DNA of 64,000 nt, from positions 7,619 through 71,618 of the forward strand of contig JAKJJQ010000010.1 in NCBI GenBank assembly GCA_021713415.1, written 5' to 3'. The DNA is from M0027 sp021713415. Its GTDB lineage: Bacteria > Pseudomonadota > Gammaproteobacteria > Francisellales > Francisellaceae. The position numbers and the translations under genes are program-made. This document shows positions 17,433 through 26,924 of this stretch, piece after piece (the first letter of the stretch is position 1; every line of letters begins with the position of its first letter). The notes under the pieces were generated by a model. That model had not been told where the DNA came from, made no database searches, and was given only the letters and a program-made list of their open reading frames with translations.

Positions 17433-17729
17433 CTATTCAGCATTCATAAAGTTAATATCAAAGCCTTCTTTTAACTTAACGTAGGCTTTTTTCCAATCTT
17501 TAGTACGACCTGAAATTTTACCAAAGCGACGAGACTTACCTTTAACATTGATGGTTTTAACCTCTTCTACTTCAACTTCAAACAGCTTTTCAACTGCTTT
17601 TTTAATTTCAAGCTTATTTGAATCAGTTGTCACTTTAAAAGCAATTTGACGAGATTCATCAGCACATTGAAATGCTTTATCTGATACGTGAGGACCAAGA
17701 ACTACTTGATATAATCTTTCTTGATTCAT
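17433..17729 (-). CDS. rplW: 50S ribosomal protein L23
   Basis: The 98-residue protein has LGPHVSDKAF near the N-terminus and IKKAVEKLFEVEVEEVKTINVKGKSRRFGK. L23 docks trigger factor, SRP and SecA at the tunnel exit. Its start overlaps the end of rplD by four bases (ATGA), implying coupling. Confidence 0.98.
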   Translation of the reverse strand: MNQERLYQVVLGPHVSDKAFQCADESRQIAFKVTTDSNKLEIKKAVEKLFEVEVEEVKTINVKGKSRRFGKISGRTKDWKKAYVKLKEGFDINFMNAE

Positions 17730-18349
17730 GACAACTGCTCCTCTATCTCTTTAATTGCCGCCTCTGTGACTACAACTTGTTTAAAAACGATTAAGCTTGC
17801 AGGATCAATCATCGCTGTATCACAAACTGCTACATTTTTAAGGTTACGAGAAGCAAGATATAAATTCTCACTTAACTGACCTTCAGCAGCAACGATTAAT
17901 ACATCGTTTAAATTAGCTTCTTTTAACTTTGCATGAAGCAGTTTTGTTTTAGGTGCTTCAATATCAAAACTACTCACTACAGTTAAACGCTCCTGGCGAA
18001 TCAATTCAGACAAAATTGACTGAATCGCACCACGATACATTTTACGGTTCACTTTCTGCTTATAATCTCTTGGTTTAGCAGCAAATGTCACACCACCAGA
18101 ACGCCAAATAGGGCTACGAATTGTTCCAGCACGTGCACGTCCTGTACCTTTTTGTTTCCATGGTTTTTTACCACCACCACGGACTTCAGAGCGAGTTTTT
18201 TGAGCTTTAGTACCAGCTCTTGCTCCTGCCATATAAGCAACAACAACCTGGTGAACTAAGGCTTCATTAAATTCTTTACCAAATACCACATCAGAAACTG
18301 CCAATGGAGACTCTGAACCGGTATCTAATGCTTTTATTTGCAATTCCAC
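17726..18349 (-). CDS. rplD: 50S ribosomal protein L4
   Basis: The 207-residue protein has the basic tunnel loop KPWKQKGTGRARAGTIRSPIWRSGG and the globular domain with LLHAKLKEANL and NVAVCDTAMIDPASLI. The macrolide-relevant loop looks wild type. In E. coli L4 represses the S10 operon through its leader; here rpsJ is fused to fusA and a promoter with a dyad instead lies before rplC. Confidence 0.98.
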   Translation of the reverse strand: MELQIKALDTGSESPLAVSDVVFGKEFNEALVHQVVVAYMAGARAGTKAQKTRSEVRGGGKKPWKQKGTGRARAGTIRSPIWRSGGVTFAAKPRDYKQKVNRKMYRGAIQSILSELIRQERLTVVSSFDIEAPKTKLLHAKLKEANLNDVLIVAAEGQLSENLYLASRNLKNVAVCDTAMIDPASLIVFKQVVVTEAAIKEIEEQLS

Positions 18350-18363
18350 GTTCTTACTCCTTT

Positions 18364-19011
18364 TTATTTAGCTGCTTTGACAGCAGGCTTAATAATAACA
18401 TCAGCATTTTGATGACCTGGGATACCACCTTTAATCAAAATAACACCCATTTCTGCATCCACACGCACAACTTCAAGGTTTTGAACTGTCTTGCGGACAT
18501 TACCCATTTGGCCTGCCATTTTTTTATTTTTAAATGTACGACCCGGTGTTTGGTTTTGACCAGTAGAACCATGAGCACGATGAGATAATGAATTACCATG
18601 CGTCGCATCCTGAGTTCTAAAATTGTGACGATTAACAGGACCCTGGAAACCTTTACCTTTACTGATGCCAACCACATCAACAATTTGACCAACCTCAAAA
18701 AGACTTGCATCCATTTGATGGCCTATTTCCATTTCAGAAACGTCATCATTTTCTTCTAGGCGAAACTCCCATAGACCACGACCTGGCTCTGCTTTAGCAT
18801 TTGCAAAGTGACCAGATATAGCCTTAGTAAGACGTGAGCGCTTTTTGGTACCTGTTGTTACCTGGATAGCAGCATATCCATCTGTTTCAGCTGTCTTTAT
18901 TTGCGTGACAATGTTAGGTTCGACTTGAATTACACTCACTGGTGTTGTCGCACCGTCCTCATCGAAAACACGCGTCATGCCGCATTTGCGACCTACTAGA
19001 CCTAATGCCAT
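18364..19011 (-). CDS. rplC: 50S ribosomal protein L3
   Basis: The 215-residue protein starts MALGLVGRKCGMTRVFDEDG and has SHRAHGSTGQNQTPGRTFKNKKMAGQMG, including the Gln (NQTPG) methylated by PrmB in E. coli. L3 reaches toward the peptidyl transferase centre. A promoter and dyad lie in the 110-base gap upstream, so expression may be partly independent of fusA-rpsJ. AGAGG precedes the ATG. Confidence 0.98.
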   Translation of the reverse strand: MALGLVGRKCGMTRVFDEDGATTPVSVIQVEPNIVTQIKTAETDGYAAIQVTTGTKKRSRLTKAISGHFANAKAEPGRGLWEFRLEENDDVSEMEIGHQMDASLFEVGQIVDVVGISKGKGFQGPVNRHNFRTQDATHGNSLSHRAHGSTGQNQTPGRTFKNKKMAGQMGNVRKTVQNLEVVRVDAEMGVILIKGGIPGHQNADVIIKPAVKAAK

Positions 19012-19042
19012 AGCTGTTTTCCTCTATTTTTTATATACTTAA

Positions 19043-19068
19043 CGCATCGATTACGATTGATCGATGCG
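19043..19068 (-). promoter_or_regulatory. Leader hairpin/dyad before rplC
   Basis: CGCATCGAT and ATCGATGCG form a perfect 9+9 inverted repeat with an 8-base loop (19043-19068). It overlaps the start predicted from the adjacent promoter and has no T-run after it. It could be an RNA hairpin at the 5' end of the rplC transcript or a DNA operator; the role is unknown. Confidence 0.4.
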
Positions 19069-19070
19069 CC

Positions 19071-19099
19071 ATTTAACACTATTCATAAACAATAGTCAA
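19071..19099 (-). promoter_or_regulatory. Internal promoter before rplC
   Basis: On the minus strand TTGACT (19094-19099), a 17-base spacer and TTAAAT (19071-19076) form a good sigma70 promoter in the rpsJ-rplC gap. It would let the S10-type genes be expressed apart from the str section. Confidence 0.65.
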
Positions 19100-19121
19100 G
19101 CATATCGTAAAAGCTAGAGAT

Positions 19122-19442
19122 TTAGCTTACGCTGATTTGAACATCAACACCTGCTGCTAAATCTAATTTCATCAATGCATCCACTGTTTTATCAGTTGGA
19201 TCGACAATGTCTAATAAACGCTTATGTGTTCTAATTTCATACTGATCACGCGCATCTTTATCGACATGCGGTGAAATCAAAACAGTAAAACGTTCTTTGC
19301 GAGTCGGCAAAGGAATAGGCCCACGAACATGCGCGCCTGTTCTTTTTGCCGTCTCAACAATTTCTTTCGTTGAAGCATCAATCAAACCATGATCAAATGA
19401 CTTCAGGCGGATTCTAATTTTTTGGTTATTTAATTTCGCCAT
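19122..19442 (-). CDS. rpsJ: 30S ribosomal protein S10
   Basis: The 106-residue protein has IRIRLKSFDHGLIDASTKEIVETAKRTGAHVRGPIPLPTRKERFTVL, the S10/NusE signature. Besides its place in the 30S head, S10 is the NusE transcription antitermination factor. It lies 12 bases after fusA with no tuf between them, which joins the str and S10 sections into one unit, and is followed by a 110-base gap with a promoter. Confidence 0.98.
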   Translation of the reverse strand: MAKLNNQKIRIRLKSFDHGLIDASTKEIVETAKRTGAHVRGPIPLPTRKERFTVLISPHVDKDARDQYEIRTHKRLLDIVDPTDKTVDALMKLDLAAGVDVQISVS

Positions 19443-19454
19443 TCTTTTATTACC

Positions 19455-21551
19455 TTATGCGTTTCGTTTCTTAATAACTTCTTGCGCGATATTATCTGGC
19501 ACTTCAGCATATTTTTCAAACTCCATCGAAGATGAAGCACGACCTTGACTTAAAGAACGCAAATGCGTCACATAGCCAAACATCTCAGCCAATGGAACCT
19601 CAGCACGAACAACTTTACCTGCTGGGCCATCATCCATACCCTGAATAATACCACGACGGCGATTTAAGTCTCCGATCACATCACCCATATAATCTTCAGG
19701 TGTTACCACTTCAACTTTCATTACTGGCTCTAACAACACAGGTGAAGCTTTTAGCGCACCTGATTTAAAGCCCATCGAACCTGCAATTTTAAATGCCATC
19801 TCAGATGAGTCAACATCATGATATGAACCATCATAAAGTGTTACTTGCACATCAATAACAGGGTAGCCTGCAATAACACCATTTTGCATCTGCTCTTGAA
19901 TACCTTTATCAACTGCTGGAATATATTCTTTTGGAACAACACCTCCAACAATTTTATTGATAAATTCATAACCTTCGCCTAATGCACGAGGCTCAATTTT
20001 AAGCCAAACATGACCATACTGACCACGCCCACCTGATTGACGTACGAATTTACCTTCTTCTTCAATAGAAGAGCGAATAGTTTCACGATAAGCAACCTGT
20101 GGATTACCGACATTCGCCTCAACATTAAATTCACGACGCATACGATCAACAATAATATCCAAATGAAGCTCACCCATACCAGAGATAATGGTTTGACCTG
20201 ACTCTTCATCAGTCTGCACTCTAAATGAAGGATCTTCAGCAGCCAAACGACCTAATGCTAAAGACATTTTTTCTTGATCCGGCTTGCTCTTAGGCTCAAC
20301 AGCAACAGAAATAACTGGCTCTGGAAACTCCATACGCTCTAATGTGATATGTTTATTTGTATCACATAGTGTATCACCTGTTGTTACTTGCTTAAGCCCG
20401 ATACATGCCGCAATATCACCAGCACGCACTTCTTTGATCTCTTCACGAGACTTTGCATGCATTTGAACCAAACGCCCGATACGCTCTTTTTTGTCTTTAA
20501 CTGGATTAAATACTGAATCACCAGAACTTAAAACACCTGAATAAACACGCACGAAAGTCAAATTACCTACAAATGGATCATTGGCAATTTTAAATGCCAA
20601 TGCAGAAAATGGCGCATCATCAGATGATGGACGCTCTTCGACTTCACCATTTTCAAGCTCACCTTTAATTGCTGGCACTTCATCTGGTGCTGGCAAGTAC
20701 TCAATAACACCATCTAATACTGCTTGAACACCTTTGTTCTTAAATGCACTACCACAAAAAGCAAGCACTATTTCATTCGCTAGGACTTGTTGGCGCAATC
20801 CAGCTTTAATTTCTTCAACGCTTAATTCGCCATCTTCAAGGTATTTTTCCATTAATTCTTCGTTTGCTTCAGCTGCAGATTCAACCATGTATTCACGCAG
20901 CTCTTCTGCTCTTGCAACAAGTTCATCAGGAATATCTTTTAAGTCATAAGTAAGCCCTTTATCTGATTCATTCCAATAAATAGCTTTCATACGAATTAAA
21001 TCAATCACACCTTTAAATTCATCTTCAGTACCAATATTAAGCTGCACAGGCACAACACGCGCCTTTAAACGTTCGCGAATCTGTTCAACTACGCGCTCAA
21101 AATCAGCACCAGCACGGTCCATTTTATTTACAAAGACAATACGCGGCACGCCATATTTATTTGCTTGACGCCACACTGTCTCACTCTGAGGCTCAACACC
21201 TGATGAACCACAGAAAACAACAACCGCACCATCTAATACACGCAATGAACGTTCAACTTCAATAGTAAAGTCAACGTGTCCTGGTGTATCAATGATATTA
21301 ATTCGATGCTCATCAAATTGACGATCCATCCCTTTCCAAAATACAGTTGTCGCAGCAGAAGTAATTGTGATACCACGCTCTTGTTCCTGCTCCATCCAAT
21401 CCATTACTGCTGCACCTTCATGCACTTCACCGATCTTATGGGTTACACCTGTATAAAAAAGAACACGCTCAGTTGTCGTAGTTTTACCCGCATCCACATG
21501 CGCAACAATACCAATATTACGATATTTACGAATTGGCGTTTTACGTGCCAT
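19455..21551 (-). CDS. fusA: Elongation factor G
   Basis: The 698-residue GTPase has domain I with the P-loop AHVDAGKTTT, switch II DTPGHVDF and the guanine motif NKMD, then domains II-V (GGRGQYGHVWL in IV, DLNRRRGIIQGM and LAEMFGYVTHLRSLSQGRAS in V). It catalyses ribosomal translocation. It sits between rpsG and rpsJ; the tuf gene that follows fusA in E. coli is absent. Length is normal. Confidence 0.98.
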   Translation of the reverse strand: MARKTPIRKYRNIGIVAHVDAGKTTTTERVLFYTGVTHKIGEVHEGAAVMDWMEQEQERGITITSAATTVFWKGMDRQFDEHRINIIDTPGHVDFTIEVERSLRVLDGAVVVFCGSSGVEPQSETVWRQANKYGVPRIVFVNKMDRAGADFERVVEQIRERLKARVVPVQLNIGTEDEFKGVIDLIRMKAIYWNESDKGLTYDLKDIPDELVARAEELREYMVESAAEANEELMEKYLEDGELSVEEIKAGLRQQVLANEIVLAFCGSAFKNKGVQAVLDGVIEYLPAPDEVPAIKGELENGEVEERPSSDDAPFSALAFKIANDPFVGNLTFVRVYSGVLSSGDSVFNPVKDKKERIGRLVQMHAKSREEIKEVRAGDIAACIGLKQVTTGDTLCDTNKHITLERMEFPEPVISVAVEPKSKPDQEKMSLALGRLAAEDPSFRVQTDEESGQTIISGMGELHLDIIVDRMRREFNVEANVGNPQVAYRETIRSSIEEEGKFVRQSGGRGQYGHVWLKIEPRALGEGYEFINKIVGGVVPKEYIPAVDKGIQEQMQNGVIAGYPVIDVQVTLYDGSYHDVDSSEMAFKIAGSMGFKSGALKASPVLLEPVMKVEVVTPEDYMGDVIGDLNRRRGIIQGMDDGPAGKVVRAEVPLAEMFGYVTHLRSLSQGRASSSMEFEKYAEVPDNIAQEVIKKRNA

Positions 21552-21584
21552 GGTTAATTCCTCTTTAATTTGCTTGTTAAACCA

Positions 21585-22055
21585 TTACCAACGATAGTGT
21601 GCAAATGCTTTATTTGCCTCTGCCATACGGTGTGTATCTTCACGTTTTTTAACCGCCGCACCACGACCATCTACTGCATCCATCATCTCATGCGCCACAC
21701 GTAAACCCATTGATTTTTCTTTACGTGAACGAGCCGCTTCAATTAACCAACGCATAGCGAGCGCCATCTGACGTTCAGGGCGTACTTCAACAGGCACTTG
21801 ATAAGTTGCACCACCAACACGACGGGATTTAACTTCAACCATTGGCGCAATGCTTTCAAGCGCTTTATCAAAAGTGTCAATCTCATCTTTACCTGTTTTC
21901 TCTTTAATCGTGTCAAATGCACGATAAACGATTTTTTCAGCGATTGATTTTTTACCATCTTTCATAATATGGTTAACGAATTTTGCTACAGTTTCATTTT
22001 TGTATTTTGGATCAGGCAAAACTTGGCGTTTTGGGACTTCTCTTCTTCTTGGCAT
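21585..22055 (-). CDS. rpsG: 30S ribosomal protein S7
   Basis: The 156-residue protein starts MPRRREVPKRQVLPDPKY and has KIVYRAFDTIKEK, GGATYQVPVEVRPERQMALAMRWLIEAAR and the end KREDTHRMAEANKAFAHYRW. S7 nucleates the 3' domain of 16S rRNA and in E. coli represses the str operon. It follows rpsL by 31 bases. Confidence 0.98.
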   Translation of the reverse strand: MPRRREVPKRQVLPDPKYKNETVAKFVNHIMKDGKKSIAEKIVYRAFDTIKEKTGKDEIDTFDKALESIAPMVEVKSRRVGGATYQVPVEVRPERQMALAMRWLIEAARSRKEKSMGLRVAHEMMDAVDGRGAAVKKREDTHRMAEANKAFAHYRW

Positions 22056-22086
22056 AGTAATCTACCTTCTTTAAATCAATTTAAAC

Positions 22087-22461
22087 TTAGGACTTAGGAC
22101 GCTTAGTACCGTACTTAGAACGGCCTTTCTTACGATCACTGACACCCGATGTATCTAAACTACCACGAACGGTATGATAACGAACACCTGGTAAATCCTT
22201 AACACGACCACCGCGAATTAATACGACAGAGTGCTCTTGAAGGTTATGCCCTTCACCACCGATATAACTACTTACTTCAAAACCACTGGTTAAACGCACA
22301 CGCGCAACTTTTCTTAAAGCTGAGTTAGGTTTTTTAGGTGTGGTGGTATAAACACGAGTACAAACACCACGTCTTTGTGGGCATGCTTTTAACGCAGGCA
22401 CTTTTGACTTGGATGTTTTTTGCTGGCGCGGTTTGCGCACAAGCTGATTGATTGTTGCCAT
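22087..22461 (-). CDS. rpsL: 30S ribosomal protein S12
   Basis: The 124-residue protein starts MATINQLVRKPRQQKTSKSK and has CTRVYTTTPKKPNSALRKVARV and RGGRVKDLPGVRYHTVRG. The Lys residues corresponding to E. coli K42 and K87 are unchanged, which predicts streptomycin sensitivity at this target. I chose the ATG at 22461 with GGAG upstream instead of an ATG 12 bases earlier. It is the first gene of the superoperon. Confidence 0.98.
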   Translation of the reverse strand: MATINQLVRKPRQQKTSKSKVPALKACPQRRGVCTRVYTTTPKKPNSALRKVARVRLTSGFEVSSYIGGEGHNLQEHSVVLIRGGRVKDLPGVRYHTVRGSLDTSGVSDRKKGRSKYGTKRPKS

Positions 22462-22556
22462 TGATGACTCCACTTTTGTTTACTATTATTCAACATCTTT
22501 TTTATAAATTGATTAAGCTAAATATTTTTAAATAACAACTTATAAAATGACGCCGA

Positions 22557-22586
22557 ATTATACACGAAAATCAACCCAAAGATCAA
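22557..22586 (-). promoter_or_regulatory. Main promoter of the ribosomal superoperon, upstream of rpsL
   Basis: TTGATC (22581-22586), an 18-base spacer and a consensus TATAAT (22557-22562) on the minus strand give a start near 22550, about 90 bases before the rpsL ATG. It lies between the upstream phosphatase gene and rpsL and is the best promoter in this region. Confidence 0.75.
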
Positions 22587-22610
22587 CCCTACTTGTAAGA
22601 ATTATTTAAA

Positions 22611-24620
22611 CTAATATCTCACAGCATTCGCTTGATCAAAATAAACATACTTTTGACTACCTTGAATTAAGGATTTTGTATCAAGATAAATGCTATAGTT
22701 AGATTTATTTTTAACCACATCAATATTATCAGGATTAGTTGCTTTATAAAACGTTAGCCCAGTTGCAGGCTTTGTTGGTTGATACTGTTTTAATACCACT
22801 TGATAGTCATCTATATTTTTACCATCTTTTAAGCTCTCTAATAATATTCGACCATCTGTATTGGTTGCTTTTAAGCCTAATAGATAAGCTAGTGTTGGCA
22901 CAATATCAACATTACCTGTTGGCAGCGTATCTATAAAGTGTGATTTAAAACTTGGACCATATGCAATTAATGTATTATGTACATCAACAGGACTAAAGGA
23001 ACCATGCATACCACGCGATGAACCACTACTATTAAATTCCGTACCATGATAACCCTGTATCCTTGCATTAACATCAAAACTATTACCTGCAATAATATCA
23101 GGATTTTTTTGATTGTTATTTTCAAGCTTGATAAGCGTTAAAGGCAATGTCCCTGCAATATCACCATAGCGCTGACTAATAAAAATAGCACCAAATTCTT
23201 GACGTGATTGCATAAAGCGCACCAATTTTTTAATTAATTTTTGATTATGGTTTGGTACATAAAAATAGCTACTACCTCCATTTGCTGCAACAATAACAGC
23301 ATTTTTAGGTAACACCTTAGGCACATAGTAGGCCTGTGTTGTATATTTTTTTCCTATTGAATTTTCACGATGCCCATTATTATCAACAACCTTAATACCA
23401 CCACAAGCAGAACCATCTGTATCAATTTTGACAGGATAGACTCTCTTAGCATTTGCTTTGACACCTGTTAAAACTGGATCATATTCACAGCCACCACCAT
23501 CATAGGCCTGAAAGCCAGCTCGATTAAGTAAATCAGCTGGACGAAAATCACCTGAAACAGAAAAACCGCTTTCATTGTCAATTTTACCAGTTGTATTTGT
23601 TTTTTGATTGATAGTTCTTAATGGAAATTCATCCAATGGCCCTGAAACATTACTATGCGCATGATCTGAAACGATAATTAGATTTGTATTTTCCCAACTA
23701 CCATTTTGTTTTAATGTATGAATCAATTTTCCTAATAACTGATCTTGATTCGTTAAAGCACTAAGATAAGCTTTACCACCGATGCCATAATTATGCTCTG
23801 TTGTATCGGGGTTTCTTAACCAAATAACACTTAACTGTGGCTTAGCATAAGGTAAGACTTTCAATAAATAACTATTCATTAAATAAGTGTTATCTCTGTT
23901 ATAGGGCGACTGAAGAGCTAAAGTTGGATTACTTGTAACACCATCAGATAGTACCTTTATTTCACCAGATACTGTTGGATTCATATTATTTATATTTAAA
24001 TTTATATCAGGATAAGCATAAATTATGTTTTTCGGTAATGGGTAGTTTTCTTTAGAAAGCGCCATTACCAACGATTCTGGATAAATATAATTTTCATCAA
24101 AGATAACACCTTGCTTTTTATAGTCTTGAAAAAAAGCAGGCCCCGACTTACCAACAGTTGCAGTTGATAAACCATTTTTATGTGCCAATTGAAACAATGT
24201 TTCAACTTCAACCAATGGTTTATCTTGATTTAAGTCTTCTAGTATTTGATAGTCTTCTGTAAAAACAGGCTGTTGAAAATCAACCACCTTACCCGATGCA
24301 TCATTACCATGTGCAGTTGGCTGCCATAAGGTATTACCATAATAGCCAGTCTTTCCTGCAAAATCACCACTTGCAAATGATGCAGCATTCATTACTGTAA
24401 ACGTTGGATAACTGGAATGATTATCATTAAACCAAACACCTTCTTTAGCCAAGCTATATAAATTAGGCGTTGTTTGCAAACTAACAGCATCAGGCCTTAA
24501 TCCATCCCAAACAAAAATAATTACATTGGGTTTTGTTGGATTTGAAAAAGCGATGTTATTTAAATTGATTATTCCTAAACACAGTAAAATAAAAATGCCT
24601 AAATAGCTTATAAGCTTCAT
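22611..24620 (-). CDS. Secreted type I phosphodiesterase / alkaline phosphatase family protein
   Basis: The 669-residue protein has an N-terminal signal peptide (hydrophobic core about residues 5-24) and the type I phosphodiesterase/nucleotide pyrophosphatase fold. Visible metal and catalytic motifs are FVWDGLRPD (Asp39), YPTFTVMN with the likely nucleophile Thr75, IVSDHAHSN, and RGMHGSFSPVD. It should act in the periplasm or outside the cell on a phosphodiester or phosphomonoester; the substrate is unknown. AAGGA lies 8 bases before the ATG. It is larger than many relatives because of inserts in the middle. No terminator is obvious between it and the rpsL promoter. Related secreted enzymes occur in intracellular gammaproteobacteria. 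Confidence 0.85.
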   Translation of the reverse strand: MKLISYLGIFILLCLGIINLNNIAFSNPTKPNVIIFVWDGLRPDAVSLQTTPNLYSLAKEGVWFNDNHSSYPTFTVMNAASFASGDFAGKTGYYGNTLWQPTAHGNDASGKVVDFQQPVFTEDYQILEDLNQDKPLVEVETLFQLAHKNGLSTATVGKSGPAFFQDYKKQGVIFDENYIYPESLVMALSKENYPLPKNIIYAYPDINLNINNMNPTVSGEIKVLSDGVTSNPTLALQSPYNRDNTYLMNSYLLKVLPYAKPQLSVIWLRNPDTTEHNYGIGGKAYLSALTNQDQLLGKLIHTLKQNGSWENTNLIIVSDHAHSNVSGPLDEFPLRTINQKTNTTGKIDNESGFSVSGDFRPADLLNRAGFQAYDGGGCEYDPVLTGVKANAKRVYPVKIDTDGSACGGIKVVDNNGHRENSIGKKYTTQAYYVPKVLPKNAVIVAANGGSSYFYVPNHNQKLIKKLVRFMQSRQEFGAIFISQRYGDIAGTLPLTLIKLENNNQKNPDIIAGNSFDVNARIQGYHGTEFNSSGSSRGMHGSFSPVDVHNTLIAYGPSFKSHFIDTLPTGNVDIVPTLAYLLGLKATNTDGRILLESLKDGKNIDDYQVVLKQYQPTKPATGLTFYKATNPDNIDVVKNKSNYSIYLDTKSLIQGSQKYVYFDQANAVRY

Positions 24621-24710
24621 CGATTACATCCTTGTTTTTTTAAATTGGTGACTTCTAAAAATTTTAACAAATAAATATGACTGTTTTATGACACAATATC
24701 AATGTTCTTA

Positions 24711-26924
24711 TTATAAATTATAATCACTACTCTGTTCATAAGCGCTTTGATAACGATGAAAAAGATAGCTTCTAGTATGGTTTTTATAATCATTTTTAGG
24801 CATTTTACTTTTATATAACTGGCTAATAGCTTGAATGATATCTTCTTCTCTAAACTGATTTTCTATGGCTTCTTTAACCGTCATGGTAACAATACAATCT
24901 GAGCCTTTAAATTCTAATTTTGACAAACACAATTCATTAACAAAATTTGCACTTTCTTCCATTGCCTTTTTATTATAAAAATAATCTGTCGCATAATCAT
25001 ATATTGTATATACAACCCCCTTAATTTTATTGATTAAGTTATCATACAGTTTACCTTGTATATTATCTAAACCTAGTTTCATTAACAGTATTTTCTGAAC
25101 TAACTCAATATGCTTGGACTTATTATAATGAACATTAGCTGTAATCGCGCCATGTAAATATTTACAAATCATCATATGAGCAACTGAACCACTATGCCAA
25201 CTTGTCCAGCGTCGCTTACCATCTCTTAAAATAAAAATAAGATTAGCACCAATGCCTTCATCACAAATGTGTCTAATTTTATTAAAACGCTTTCGACTTA
25301 ATGAACTTGTTTTTTCATAACCATGTTTACCAAAAACAGATGAAACAACCTGCTGATCTTTTTGTAATAACAATTGTTGCATCTGATTAATTTCAATATC
25401 CTTTTCAACTAATGCCTGTCTATAGTTTTGTTCTCTTAGTCGAAGTTCATCATGTAACCTTTGGGCTTCTATTTGCTTTTGAGTTATTACTTCAATTTGA
25501 CGGTCTTTCTGTAATAATACCTTTTGCAAGCTATCAATTTCTCTATCCTTTATAGATAGCTTTTGTTCAAAATTTACTTCATGTTGAGCAACTGTATTTA
25601 AAACCTCTTGTTCTAAATAACATTCACCCATTCGATAGACTGGTCTTTTTTCTTTTAGTAAAAATAAAATATTATATTTAAAATTCTGATAGGCATAATT
25701 AGCCATATCTTTATTAACTGCATATTTAAGTGAATTAATAAAAAAATGATAACATTCAGTTAGATAAGTGGTTAATTTTCCTTCTGGGTCCAATAAAGAA
25801 ACTAACTTATCAATCGGATAATGTTTTTTATTAACATCTGTCTCTAAAGGCAAACAAGAGACAAAGCTACGCCCAAATCCATCTGAATAAGAATTCGAGC
25901 GATCAAATAATAAATAATTCCAATCGACTAATAAAGCCTTATCTGTATATGCCAAATTAAATTGGGCATTACCAAAATCAAATAGTTGAACTTTAAAGTT
26001 TGTCTTATCATTCTCATAAGGGCCATCAGGAATAATTTTAATATTACCCATATGAAAGTCTTGATGTGAAATTCCAGCTAACCATAGTTGATGTGTAATA
26101 TCGAAAATTTGCATTACAATTTGAAGTAATTGTTTATAAGAATATTGCCTTTTCTGTGCCTGCGCTATAAAGTCATCCAAGGTTTCAAAACCAAAGTAAT
26201 TTTCATGATCACAAAGATAGATTGCAACTTGGGCGCGATATGGATTTAATGGGTCTTGTCTTTGAAAAGACAGCATCTCTAATAGTGCAAATTCTTTTGT
26301 CCTACTTGCATAAGCTAAAACATAAGCCTCTAACTCACTTTCCTTCTTGAATTCTTCTAAGATTTCACGACTAGCTTTCTCACTTATATCTCTAACATAG
26401 ACAAAGCCAGTTGCCGCATCAAAATATTTTTTCTTACCACCTTTTCTTTTCTCAGCTGCTAAACACGTAACAGGTGTGGCAAAATCAAATAATATTTCTT
26501 TTACTTTCTCCTTGTTAAAATTTAGCTGATAAAACTGATCAGGCATAACAAGACGCTCAAAGTTTGTAATAAGCGCCAAAGTATAGCTTAAGATTGGCCT
26601 TAGACTTTCATAGCCATTACCACCACCTGAAAGTAACTCAAAATCAACATTATCATAAGCTAGAGTACTTTCTTGTAATGCATAAGACATCAATCTTATA
26701 TTATTTAGAAGATAAGCTCTGATGAATTTTTTAATACATCGATTTGTAAATTCCTCATTAGCATTATTCTCTTTAATTTTATATAAAATTTCTAAAAGAT
26801 GCCTTGCACGTTGCTCTCCTGTAGCTTTTTGATACAGACCTGTAACCTGCTTACTTATACTCTCTTTATATTGTTTAATATATTGATCAATAGCTTCTAA
26901 AGTAATATTTAAATAATCCATCAT
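24711..26924 (-). CDS. Kinase-like protein with coiled coil and unknown C-terminal domain (effector-like)
   Basis: I do not recognise this 737-residue protein as a known family. Residues about 155-420 look like a protein-kinase-type fold: a helix with Glu at about 195-215, a hinge-like segment (VAIYLCDHENYFG), a catalytic-loop motif SHQDFHMGN (287-294, Asp289 and Asn294) and a metal-binding DFG at 316-318. The Gly-rich loop is not obvious. Residues about 445-528 form a charged coiled coil. Residues about 545-737 are a basic helical domain with no motif I can name. No signal peptide or membrane helix is seen. This build (kinase-like core, coiled coil, novel end) is common in secreted effectors of Legionella/Francisella relatives, but that role is an inference. 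It is a single-gene unit next to a secreted phosphatase. Confidence 0.6.
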   Translation of the reverse strand: MMDYLNITLEAIDQYIKQYKESISKQVTGLYQKATGEQRARHLLEILYKIKENNANEEFTNRCIKKFIRAYLLNNIRLMSYALQESTLAYDNVDFELLSGGGNGYESLRPILSYTLALITNFERLVMPDQFYQLNFNKEKVKEILFDFATPVTCLAAEKRKGGKKKYFDAATGFVYVRDISEKASREILEEFKKESELEAYVLAYASRTKEFALLEMLSFQRQDPLNPYRAQVAIYLCDHENYFGFETLDDFIAQAQKRQYSYKQLLQIVMQIFDITHQLWLAGISHQDFHMGNIKIIPDGPYENDKTNFKVQLFDFGNAQFNLAYTDKALLVDWNYLLFDRSNSYSDGFGRSFVSCLPLETDVNKKHYPIDKLVSLLDPEGKLTTYLTECYHFFINSLKYAVNKDMANYAYQNFKYNILFLLKEKRPVYRMGECYLEQEVLNTVAQHEVNFEQKLSIKDREIDSLQKVLLQKDRQIEVITQKQIEAQRLHDELRLREQNYRQALVEKDIEINQMQQLLLQKDQQVVSSVFGKHGYEKTSSLSRKRFNKIRHICDEGIGANLIFILRDGKRRWTSWHSGSVAHMMICKYLHGAITANVHYNKSKHIELVQKILLMKLGLDNIQGKLYDNLINKIKGVVYTIYDYATDYFYNKKAMEESANFVNELCLSKLEFKGSDCIVTMTVKEAIENQFREEDIIQAISQLYKSKMPKNDYKNHTRSYLFHRYQSAYEQSSDYNL

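Noticed and set aside
22739..22936. Plus-strand frame within the phosphatase gene
   Set aside because: It is the antisense of a real gene and reads as low-complexity hydrophobic sequence.
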